Shown: positions 15,001-21,341 of the stretch, one piece after another
How positions within the stretch are numbered: the stretch's first letter is position 1
Layout of the letters: every line of letters starts with the position of its first letter
Assembly (NCBI GenBank): GCA_035306065.1
Contig: DATGOL010000180.1
Span: 1 to 28,517 of the forward strand
Direction: 5' to 3'
DNA length: 28,517 nt
Source of the DNA: JBBQHX01 sp035306065
GTDB lineage: Bacteria; Gemmatimonadota; Gemmatimonadetes; Gemmatimonadales; Gemmatimonadaceae
Position numbers and translations under genes: made by a program
Notes under the pieces: generated by a model
Database searches by the model: none
Told to the model about the DNA's origin: nothing
What the model saw: only the letters and a program-made list of their open reading frames with translations

Positions 15001-15307
15001 GCTCGTTGGCAAGCGTACCTGGGGCGGGCTTGTTGGAACGTGGGACACGCCGCAACTACTGGACGGCGGAACGATGATCGCTCCACGCGGCGGGTTCTTT
15101 GACCTCAACGGCGAGTGGGCGGTGGAGAACGAAGGAGTTGCGCCGGATATCGAAGTTGAGCTCAGCCCGAAGGACTTTGCGGCCGGACGCGACAGCCAGC
15201 TTGAACGTGCTATTCAGGAAGCGTTGCGACTGCTGGAGGCGAATCCCATCGAGTTCAGGCCGGAGCCTCCACCACCAGTGCGCTTCAGGCGCCCGCCAGG
15301 CGGCTGA
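12005..15307 (+). CDS. Exported tricorn-type S41 peptidase with beta-propeller and PDZ domains
   Basis: Tricorn-type proteases degrade peptides into short products. The ATG at 12005 is chosen because it begins a signal peptide (residues 1-25, cleavage after ASA); the open frame upstream shows no domain. The 1100-residue layout follows tricorn. Residues about 35-330 and 350-640 are beta-propeller repeats (several LSPDGQ/WSPDG blades). Residues 640-720 hold a Ser/Gln-rich linker. The core domain has H759 (IGHSF), then a PDZ domain at about 790-860 with GDYILSVNGVEL. The S41 core has nucleophile S983 in AGSGGD and a probable E1041 in VENEGVAPD. A Pro/Arg-rich tail ends the protein. Archaeal tricorn is cytosolic, so an export signal implies periplasmic work. 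No SD is evident. Confidence 0.92.
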   Translation: MRNVILLLAVATAFCATTSRASAQQVTAAGSDEPTRLLRMPTVSATHIAFMYGNDIWKVGRQGGSATRVTSFPGQELNPHLSPDGQWLAFSAQYGGNMDVFVVPVAGGEPARLTFHPSFDLVQGWTPDSRSIVFSSDRNAPPQGHNRFYTVGLNGGLPNEMPMPRAHQGSISPDGTRLAYRMVTPWEDEWRNYRGGQNRPIWILDLDDLDVEEVSPWNGSNDMDPVWLGDNVYFLSDRDYAMNLYSYSPATRQIAQLTRFTDWDIKALDAGGGVLVFEQGGWIHTLDPASGSVNRVNITVHGDFPWLMPQWREVGSRLTNAALSPTGKRAIFEARGDIFTVPATEDEGDWRNLTATSGVADRTPSWSPRGDRVAWFSDADGEYSLVIADQQGAQSERRIPLESQTFYFTPQWSPDGQSIAFTDTDLNLWLLDVESGRQTKLDTDTYMVPERTLDPVWSPDSRWLAYAKRLDNQLHAIVLYDTRDGRAHTITDGMSDALSPAWDASGKYLWFLASTNFGLNTGWLEMSNYQRPVTYGLYMVVLSDTAASPLLPKPGDEPPFAQRSQTDSANAGGQSRRATAPVTNVNLESIQQRIVPVSDVPLRMYTGLTAGPEGTVFFGEAIANQEGFTLKRYQLAKREAATFMSGLQSWTVSADRKKLLYHDESNWGIVPTDRDPPKAGDGRIATSGLRMQVEPRAEFAQMAREGWRFQRDFLYVSNTHGADWDAIWSQYSPLVEHVAHRSDLTYLLDWMGGEIAIGHSFVRGGDLPSVPPTNVGMLGADLEVSEGRYRITRILDGESWNPELRAPLSAPGVNVNVGDYILSVNGVELTADQNPYAAFDGTANRQLLLRVNDRPEAEGSRLVTVVPVSSENALRRMAWVEGNRRTVDSLSDGRLAYVWIPNTAEAGYTYFNRWFFAQQDRQGAIIDERYNQGGSAADYIVDVLNRDMYGYFNNPVGEHRPFTTPQAALWGPKVMIINEMAGSGGDLLPYMFRHSEIGPLVGKRTWGGLVGTWDTPQLLDGGTMIAPRGGFFDLNGEWAVENEGVAPDIEVELSPKDFAAGRDSQLERAIQEALRLLEANPIEFRPEPPPPVRFRRPPGG

Positions 15308-15344
15308 GCACGGGCCTCACCCCTCACCCGTAACCCGTAACGCC

Positions 15345-16850
15345 TCACGCCGCGTCCTCCCGTTGCACTTGCTTCGCATCCCAAAGCTTGCGGTCGTCGC
15401 ACGCGTCACAGTTTGCGCATCGCCAGTCCGGCTCCATCTCCTCGCCAAAATGCTCCAGGATGTGCCTCGTGCGGCAGTGCGCAGTCTGGCAGTACGCAAC
15501 CATTCCCTGGAGCTTCGCCTGGTCGCGCTCGCGACGCTCCTCGTAGTCCAGCAGGTCGTGCTTGAGATCCACGCGCGTTAGGCCATCTCGCATCCGCTCG
15601 AATGATCCGCCGCGGTGCTCACGCACTGCGCCGTGGCGCTTGAGCAGCATAAACGTTATTCGCGCCTTGCGTCGCGGCACTCCTGCCCGCTCGGCGATCT
15701 CGTCCAGCGGAACCGGTGTCTCCTTCGGGTAGGTCTCCAGCACCAGCGCTACCTTCGCCGCCTCCTCCACTTCCGGATAGCGCCCGCCAAGGAAGTACGA
15801 CTGTATTCGTCGGTCCTCCACGCGGTAGAGCACTGTGCACGTGGCCGGAAGTCCGTCGCGGCCCGCACGACCTGCTTCCTGGTAGTAGGCCTCGAGCGAC
15901 CCTGGAAAGTGGTAGTGAATCACGAAGCGAAGATCCGGCTTGTCTATCCCCAGGCCGAACGCGTTCGTTGCCACCATCGCCTTGAGTTCATCCGCCATGA
16001 AACGGTTCTGGATGCGCTTGCGATCCGTGCCGTTCATTTTCCCGTGATACAGGCCGAACTCCAGTCCCTCTTCTTCGAACGCGTCTGTCAGGAACGCGTG
16101 AAGCCGCTCGGCCTCTGCAATCGTAGCTATGTATATGACGCCCGTGCCGTCGCTCTCACGCAGCTTCTGCAATAACACTTCGTCCTTCATTGAACTCGTT
16201 GCCGTGCGCGCTACCTCGAACCGGAGATTCGGACGGGAGAATCCCGTAACGCTCACGAAGGGATCACGGAGCCCGAGCTGCCGGGCAATGTCATCGCGTA
16301 TCTCTCGTGTGGCAGTCGCAGTGAGCGCAAGGGTGGGCGGGCTGCCCAGCCTCCGGATTATGGAGCCGAGCGACAGGTAGTCGGGGCGGAAATCGTGTCC
16401 CCACTGGCTCACGCAATGAGCTTCGTCCACAACGAACAGGCTCACGTCTCGCTGGAGCAGCAGTTCGAAGAAGTCGCGATCCTTGAAGCGCTCCGGTGTG
16501 AGGTAGAGAATTTTGCCGTCGCCTTCATCCAGCCGGCGATTCGTTTCACGCACTTCAGTCGCAGACAGGTGCGAATGCATTGCGAGCGGGTCCATGCCGC
16601 TTGCAACCAGCTTGTCCTGCTGGTCCTTCATGAGCGCGATCAGTGGGCTCACCACCACAGTGAGACCCGGTAGAAGCTGCGCCGGAAGCTGGTAGATGAG
16701 CGACTTGCCGCTGCCGGTGGGCATGACGAGCATGACGTCACGCTGCTCCAGCAGTGCCTGTATAGCCTCCAGTTGTCCGTGCCGGAAGCCGGCATGGCCG
16801 AACCGCTCGCGCAGCAGTGCACGAGCAGCCTTTAGTTGGGTTGCCTTCAT
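15345..16850 (-). CDS. recQ: ATP-dependent DNA helicase RecQ, form without HRDC domain
   Basis: RecQ is a 3'-5' helicase acting in recombination and replication-fork repair. The ATG at 16850 (501 residues) fits the family N-terminus better than the upstream GTG at 16895. Visible motifs are FRHGQLEAI (motif 0), MPTGSGKS at 43-50 (Walker A), and VVDEAHCVSQWGHDFRPDY from 140 (DEAH box D142 plus the RecQ aromatic loop). ALTATAT, ATNAFGLGIDKPD and YYQEAGRAGRDG (motif VI) follow. The zinc-binding cysteines are in AHCRTRHILEHFGEE and CANCDAC near the C-terminus, after a winged-helix-like RQC region. The protein ends about 20 residues later, so the HRDC domain of E. coli RecQ (609 residues) is absent. 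Convergent with the tricorn-type gene, 37 bp apart. Confidence 0.95.
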   Translation of the reverse strand: MKATQLKAARALLRERFGHAGFRHGQLEAIQALLEQRDVMLVMPTGSGKSLIYQLPAQLLPGLTVVVSPLIALMKDQQDKLVASGMDPLAMHSHLSATEVRETNRRLDEGDGKILYLTPERFKDRDFFELLLQRDVSLFVVDEAHCVSQWGHDFRPDYLSLGSIIRRLGSPPTLALTATATREIRDDIARQLGLRDPFVSVTGFSRPNLRFEVARTATSSMKDEVLLQKLRESDGTGVIYIATIAEAERLHAFLTDAFEEEGLEFGLYHGKMNGTDRKRIQNRFMADELKAMVATNAFGLGIDKPDLRFVIHYHFPGSLEAYYQEAGRAGRDGLPATCTVLYRVEDRRIQSYFLGGRYPEVEEAAKVALVLETYPKETPVPLDEIAERAGVPRRKARITFMLLKRHGAVREHRGGSFERMRDGLTRVDLKHDLLDYEERRERDQAKLQGMVAYCQTAHCRTRHILEHFGEEMEPDWRCANCDACDDRKLWDAKQVQREDAA

Positions 16851-17177
16851 TTGCGCCGCAACGGGCAGGAATCGTACCGTCTGCGGCGCACGCACACTGA
16901 ACGCGAATCGCGCATCTGCGTGGGAGTGAAGTGCCTTGCGCGACGCGCAATCCTCACTCTGGTCGAAGCAAGCCGCGCCCGTTCTGCAACATCATGTGCG
17001 TGCTGCCGGAGCTCGCCTGTCGACTGTCGTGTTCGCCATCGCTACCCGAAAACAGGACAGTCGATTGTTCGTGTAATCGTGGCACCCCGTCTGCACTTGC
17101 CCTCTTCGTGCACGGGCACGTTGCCCGAACTCACAGACACAGGCGGTAAGGGTCCGCCGGCAAACCCGGAGGGGGGT
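16851..17177. other. 327-bp divergent intergenic region with inverted repeat
   Basis: This gap lies between recQ and the small membrane-protein gene. TCGACTGTC (17020-17028) and GACAGTCGA (17056-17064) form a 9-bp inverted repeat with a 27-nt spacer. A second short pairing, CGATT (17062-17066) with AATCG (17075-17079), overlaps its right arm. TGTAAT (17072-17077) resembles a -10 box but has no matching -35. I see no gene in the gap; it may contain promoters in both directions. Confidence 0.4.
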
Positions 17178-17387
17178 ATGGCCGAGATTCGCGTAGAAGA
17201 GAGGAAGCGAGGTACCGGATGGCTGTGGATGCTGGTGCTTCTGCTGGCCGTGATCGCCGCCGTCTGGTACTTCTCGACCATGAACGGCGCAGAGCGAGGA
17301 GCAACTGATCAGGGAACCACGGTTCCGATGGATTCGGTGAGCTTCTCTCCGGATGCACAGGTGCCACCACCGATACGTTCCGCCTGA
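17178..17387 (+). CDS. Small single-pass membrane protein
   Basis: The family is not recognised. The ATG at 17178 follows a run of G preceded by GGA, an SD-like GGAGGGGGG that ends one base before it. The 69-residue product has a charged N-terminus (Arg/Glu/Lys, residues 1-12), a hydrophobic segment at about 14-32 (GWLWMLVLLLAVIAAVWYF), and a polar Ser/Pro/Thr-containing tail of about 35 residues. Charge bias predicts the tail outside the membrane. It lies 26 bp before the PRC-barrel gene, so the two are probably one transcript and may work at the envelope. It resembles the short membrane ORF at 4467-4787 only in layout. Confidence 0.65.
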   Translation: MAEIRVEERKRGTGWLWMLVLLLAVIAAVWYFSTMNGAERGATDQGTTVPMDSVSFSPDAQVPPPIRSA

Positions 17388-17413
17388 TAGCAGCACTCAA
17401 CGAGAGGGGAAAA

Positions 17414-18271
17414 ATGCCTACTGACAACGAAAGAGTGAGGCGCGACCAGGGCAGCGTGGGACCGGACCCGCGTCAGGCAAGAAGCCTGGTTCCCATGCGC
17501 CAGCTCGACAAGCTCCAGATCGCAGACGGTGAGCCGGACATTCGCGGCTGGGAAGTATTCACGTCCGAAGGCCGCGAGGTTGGAGAGGTGCGGGAACTGC
17601 TGGTGGACACTACTTCAATGGAAGTGGTGATGCTGGATGTAGACCTCAAGCGGGACGATCGGCATACGCTCGCCCCCATTCGTGCGGCCTGGATAGATCG
17701 TCCCAGCAGGCGCGTGGTCATTTCAGCAGAGGAGATCACGTCCGACGACGACATTCCGACACTTCCGCATGGAGCGGCCCTGAGCGACCGCGAGGTGGAG
17801 GAGTTCGACCGCCGATACACACGTGCCTATGGTTCACGCGCGATGGCTGATCATGACTACCGCTATCGTTATGGCGACAGCGACGAGCTGCGTTTTGCCG
17901 GTGCGCCGGTGGATACGGGGGGTTACGACGAGCTCGAGCACCGCAGCGCGCGGCGCGATCCCAGCGACATGGAAAACGACACCCTCGCACGCGAGCGCGA
18001 GGAGTTGAAGCGCGAGCAGGAGCGACTGGCTGCAGAGCGCGAGCAGCTGGTGAACGAGCGCGAGCAGCTGGCTGAAGAACGCCAGGAACTGGCGGCCGAA
18101 CACCTGGAGAGACCGGTGGAAGTCCGCCGGTATGTAGAGAAGCGTCGGTGGAGCGACCACGACGAAGACGCAATGCCGCCGTCCGAAAGGTCGCATTCGG
18201 TTCGCTTTCCGCAGTCGATGGATCGGCGGACGGACGTCCCGCGTGACCAGCGGCCGGGCGACGCACGCTAG
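17414..18271 (+). CDS. PRC-barrel domain protein with C-terminal coiled coil
   Basis: PRC-barrel domains are small beta-barrels found in photosynthetic reaction-centre H subunits, RimM and many stress proteins. In this 285-residue protein the barrel spans about residues 44-120 (GWEVFTSEGREVGEVRELLVDTT, then the hydrophobic EVVMLDVDL and RRVVISAEEI strands). The central part is Arg/Asp/Tyr-rich. Residues about 190-235 form a coiled coil of Glu/Gln/Arg/Leu heptads, built partly from repeated DNA. A short RPVEVRRYVEKRRW segment after it weakly resembles the conserved start of DUF2382 (YsnF-type) domains, but the full domain is not there. GAGAGGGGA (17402-17410) is a good SD. A general stress or envelope role is likely; the precise function is unknown. 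No photosynthesis gene is present. Confidence 0.78.
   Translation: MPTDNERVRRDQGSVGPDPRQARSLVPMRQLDKLQIADGEPDIRGWEVFTSEGREVGEVRELLVDTTSMEVVMLDVDLKRDDRHTLAPIRAAWIDRPSRRVVISAEEITSDDDIPTLPHGAALSDREVEEFDRRYTRAYGSRAMADHDYRYRYGDSDELRFAGAPVDTGGYDELEHRSARRDPSDMENDTLAREREELKREQERLAAEREQLVNEREQLAEERQELAAEHLERPVEVRRYVEKRRWSDHDEDAMPPSERSHSVRFPQSMDRRTDVPRDQRPGDAR
18035..18071 (+). repeat. In-frame 21-bp-period repeat encoding coiled-coil heptads
   Basis: GAGCGCGAGCAGCTGG occurs at 18035-18050 and again at 18056-18071, exactly 21 bp (seven codons) apart. Diverged copies (GAGCGCGAGGAG, GAGCAGGAGCGACTGG) lie just upstream. The unit encodes one coiled-coil heptad, so copy number could change by slippage or recombination without a frameshift. 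Confidence 0.7.
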
Positions 18272-18376
18272 CCGCGTTCACACGCCGACTGGCATCTGTG
18301 GCTGCACTGCCGTATCGTGACGAATGCGACCGGCGACGCGGTTGCATCGCATTTCTTCCATTCGGCCGCTCCGGCA

Positions 18377-19381
18377 ATGCTGCTACGAACCTCCCCCGAG
18401 CACCCGATACGGTCTTCCGAGATCACGCCTGAGGCCGTTTACCTCAACCGGCGGCACTTCATTGGCGCTGCCGCCGGTGCTGCCACGCTCGCAACGGCCG
18501 CATTTCTGGCTCCCCGCATACTCGGCAGAGGCAGCAACGGCGGAAACCAGTCCTCCGCAGCGGCCGGCGCCATCCTCCCCCAGGATCGCCGGTTCAAGGC
18601 TCTCGGTCCGGACGACCCGCTCACGCCTTACGACAAAGTCACCACCTACAACAACTTCTACGAGTTCGGAACAGGCAAGGAGGACCCGTCACAGAACGCC
18701 GGCACCCTCAAAACCGACCCGTGGAGCGTGCAGGTGGACGGTGAAGCGGGCAAGCCCGGCCGTTATGCACTCGAAGACCTCCTGAGCCCGCACAAGCTCG
18801 AAGATCGCGTCTACAGGCTCCGCTGCGTTGAAGGCTGGTCCATGGTGATCCCCTGGCAAGGCTTTCCGCTACGCGATCTCCTGCGGCGCGTGGAGCCCAC
18901 TTCTGCCGCACGTTACGTGGAGTTCACCACCCTTCATGACGTGAAGCAGATGCCCGGCCAGCGCTTCCGCGTTCTCGACTGGCCATATGTGGAAGGGCTT
19001 CGGCTCGATGAGGCCATGCATCCGCTCACCATACTCGCCACCGGGCTCTATGGTCGCGATCTGCCGAACCAGAACGGCGCACCGCTCCGCCTCGTGGTGC
19101 CCTGGAAGTACGGGTTCAAGAGCATCAAGTCCATTGTTCGAATCCGCCTCACGCGAGACGAACCCCGAACCTCCTGGAATCTCGCTGCTCCCCAGGAATA
19201 CGGCTTCTACGCAAACGTGAATCCGCAGGTGGACCACCCACGCTGGAGCCAGGCCACGGAACGGCGACTCGGCGGCGGGCTCCTGGCCGAGATCCGCAGG
19301 CGGCCCACTCTGCCCTTCAACGGATACGCCCGCGAGGTGGAGTCGCTTTACTCGGGAATGGACCTGGGTCGCTACTACTGA
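18377..19381 (+). CDS. msrP: Protein-methionine-sulfoxide reductase catalytic subunit MsrP
   Basis: MsrP (YedY) is a periplasmic molybdopterin enzyme that reduces methionine sulfoxide in envelope proteins, taking electrons from MsrQ. The ATG at 18377 gives 334 residues, the same length as E. coli MsrP; a GTG 20 codons upstream would add an atypical lead. Family landmarks are the N-terminal IRSSEITPEAVYLNRRHFIG, with a twin-arginine (Tat) signal (NRRHF, 24-28) and hydrophobic Ala-rich stretch, then YNNFYEFGTGK (91-101). The molybdenum ligand is C150 in RLRCVEGWSMVIPW. VPWKYGFKSIKSIVRI and NPQVDHPRWSQATER follow near the C-terminus. All expected motifs are intact. msrQ follows after 35 bp. Confidence 0.95.
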   Translation: MLLRTSPEHPIRSSEITPEAVYLNRRHFIGAAAGAATLATAAFLAPRILGRGSNGGNQSSAAAGAILPQDRRFKALGPDDPLTPYDKVTTYNNFYEFGTGKEDPSQNAGTLKTDPWSVQVDGEAGKPGRYALEDLLSPHKLEDRVYRLRCVEGWSMVIPWQGFPLRDLLRRVEPTSAARYVEFTTLHDVKQMPGQRFRVLDWPYVEGLRLDEAMHPLTILATGLYGRDLPNQNGAPLRLVVPWKYGFKSIKSIVRIRLTRDEPRTSWNLAAPQEYGFYANVNPQVDHPRWSQATERRLGGGLLAEIRRRPTLPFNGYAREVESLYSGMDLGRYY

Positions 19382-19416
19382 GCCAGGGTTGTGATGGCAC
19401 CGGCGAAAATCTGCCA

Positions 19417-20067
19417 ATGAGTACCGCCGCCCGCGCCGAGCGAGTGCCGCGTTCGCGTGCTGCGCCTCACGTGCGCGCCGTACGTGCGCTCAAGCCAGTC
19501 GTGTTCCTCCTCTCGCTGCTGCCACTCGTGCTGCTGGTTCGAGGAGCATTCACCGATTCGCTGGGCGCAAACCCCATCGAAGCGCTCGAACTGCGAACCG
19601 GACACTGGACCCTCCGATTCCTTTTGCTGACCCTCGCAATCACCCCGGTTCGAAAGCTCACCGGGTGGAGCGCCCTCATTGGCTGGCGCCGAATGCTGGG
19701 GCTTTTCACGTTCCTTTACGCAACGCTCCACTTCATCACCTACGCGGCGCTCGACCAGGCCCTCGATTTCGGCCTGATCGTGGAGGATGTTGCCGAGCAT
19801 CCTTACGTGACAATCGGTTTCGCAACGTGGCTGCTGCTAATCCCGCTGGCAGTAACGTCAACCAAAGGTTGGGTTCGCAGGCTGGGTGGAAAGCGGTGGG
19901 TAGCGCTGCACAGGCTCGTTTATGTGTGCGCAATCGGTGGTTCAGTACACTATCTTTGGGCCGTGAAACAGGACATACGCGGCCCGTTACTCTATATGAG
20001 TATTCTCGCACTCCTTCTGGGGTGGAGACTTGTCGCGACCCGATCATCCCGAAGGCCTGCCGCGTGA
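19417..20067 (+). CDS. msrQ: Heme-binding membrane subunit MsrQ
   Basis: MsrQ (YedZ) is the inner-membrane b-type heme protein that passes electrons from the respiratory chain to MsrP. The 216-residue product has five to six hydrophobic segments (about 28-42, 66-77, 92-112, 132-147, 166-182, 188-205). ANPIEALELRTGHWTLRFL (51-69) is the family's first-loop signature. Candidate heme-ligand histidines are H105 (YATLHF), H165 (WVALHRLVY) and H178 (GSVHYLW). The N-terminus is Arg/Ala-rich. It is transcribed with msrP, and its stop overlaps the GTG start of the downstream RNA methyltransferase (GTGA). Confidence 0.95.
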   Translation: MSTAARAERVPRSRAAPHVRAVRALKPVVFLLSLLPLVLLVRGAFTDSLGANPIEALELRTGHWTLRFLLLTLAITPVRKLTGWSALIGWRRMLGLFTFLYATLHFITYAALDQALDFGLIVEDVAEHPYVTIGFATWLLLIPLAVTSTKGWVRRLGGKRWVALHRLVYVCAIGGSVHYLWAVKQDIRGPLLYMSILALLLGWRLVATRSSRRPAA

Positions 20068-21281
20068 GCCGGAGCATGGAACCTGACGACGGAACGCTGT
20101 CGCTTGGTGTCGTTACTGCTCCCGGCCTGGAGCCGATAACGCTCCGCGAAATGCAGGTGCTTGGAATCGAGGGAGAAACGGAAGACGCCGGCCTCATTAC
20201 GCTCCGCGGCAGCCACATCACACTCCTGCGTCTGAACCTTCACCTGCGCACGGCCACGCGAGTGCTCGTGCGGGCGGCGGAATTCCACGCTGCCTCCTTC
20301 GCGGAGCTGGAGCGCCGTTCGCGAGACATCCCGTGGGAGCAGGTGGTGGTTCCGGATCGTCCGGTGCGCCTTCGCGTAACCTGTCGGAAGAGCCGGCTGT
20401 ATCACTCGGACGCAGTTGCCGAACGTGTTGCCGGAGCCATGCAGCGCCGCCTGGGTACGGAGGTGACGTGGAGCGCAGGCGGGCAGGGAGACACCCGCGG
20501 CGACGCATTGAACGACATCCAGCTGATTATCGTTCGCATCATGCGCGACGTCTGCACCGTGAGCTTCGACTCCTCCGGTGCCGCGCTTCACGCGCGCGGT
20601 TATCGTGAGGCGTCCGGCAAGGCACCCATGCGAGAATCGCTAGCCGCCGCCATGCTGCTGGCCGGTGAGTGGAGTCATGCTTCTCCCCTGGTGGACCCCA
20701 TGTGCGGGTCGGGCACGATCCCGATCGAGGCTGCACTCATGGCAAGGCGCATCGCTCCCGGCCTCGAGCGTGAGTTCGCGTTCCAGCAGTGGGCACAGTA
20801 CGATGCCGCAGCCTGGGAAGAGATCCGGGACGAGGCTGCGTCCACCGTGCTCAGCTCTGCAGGCGTGACGATAATTGCCTCCGACAGGGATGCCGGCGCG
20901 GTGGCGGCAACGCTTTCGAATGCCGAACGTGCCGGGGTCGCCGAGGATATTGACGTCAGGCGCTGCAGCATTTCGGAGATGGAAACTCCGCCCTCCGACA
21001 GCGGCTGGCTGGTAACCAACCCGCCGTATGGCGTGCGCGTAAGCGACTCGTCCAGGCTTTTCCCGCTCTACTCAAGGCTGGGTGATCTGCTACGCGATCG
21101 CTGTGCAGGCTGGAGCGTGGTGATGCTCACCGCAGACCCGAGAATGGAGCGCGCCACGAAGCTGTCGCTCTCGGAGCTATTCCGAACTCGAAACGGCGGC
21201 ATTCCTGTTCGCTGTATGACGGCCCGTGTTCCGGCGCGCGCCTCTGCAGGGCGGGAGCATGCCGCCGAACCGGCGAACTGA
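20064..21281 (+). CDS. THUMP domain class I RNA methyltransferase (RlmL/YpsC family)
   Basis: This SAM-dependent enzyme probably methylates 23S rRNA guanine N2, like the N-terminal part of E. coli RlmL. The GTG at 20064 overlaps the msrQ stop by 4 bases and has GAAGG 8 nt upstream; an ATG at 20076 lacks room for an SD. Of 405 residues, about 10-155 form the ferredoxin-like and THUMP domains (start LGVVTAPGLEPITLREM). About 185-390 is the Rossmann methyltransferase. DPMCGSGTIPIEAAL (from D211) is the family's SAM-binding motif, and NPPYGVR (N319-R325) is the catalytic motif. The RlmK half of fused RlmKL proteins is absent, as in YpsC. Coupling to msrPQ is by position; no functional link is known. 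Confidence 0.9.
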   Translation: MSRSMEPDDGTLSLGVVTAPGLEPITLREMQVLGIEGETEDAGLITLRGSHITLLRLNLHLRTATRVLVRAAEFHAASFAELERRSRDIPWEQVVVPDRPVRLRVTCRKSRLYHSDAVAERVAGAMQRRLGTEVTWSAGGQGDTRGDALNDIQLIIVRIMRDVCTVSFDSSGAALHARGYREASGKAPMRESLAAAMLLAGEWSHASPLVDPMCGSGTIPIEAALMARRIAPGLEREFAFQQWAQYDAAAWEEIRDEAASTVLSSAGVTIIASDRDAGAVAATLSNAERAGVAEDIDVRRCSISEMETPPSDSGWLVTNPPYGVRVSDSSRLFPLYSRLGDLLRDRCAGWSVVMLTADPRMERATKLSLSELFRTRNGGIPVRCMTARVPARASAGREHAAEPAN

Positions 21282-21341
21282 ACCGCAAAGTTCGGTGTCT
21301 GTACGCTTGTTGCACAGCCGTGCGTCCATCACGCTTCGCGG

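Noticed and set aside
17811..17819. GCCGATAC in the PRC-barrel gene as another sigma-28 promoter
   Set aside because: It lies within coding sequence with no matching -35 and no gene starting downstream; a chance octamer.
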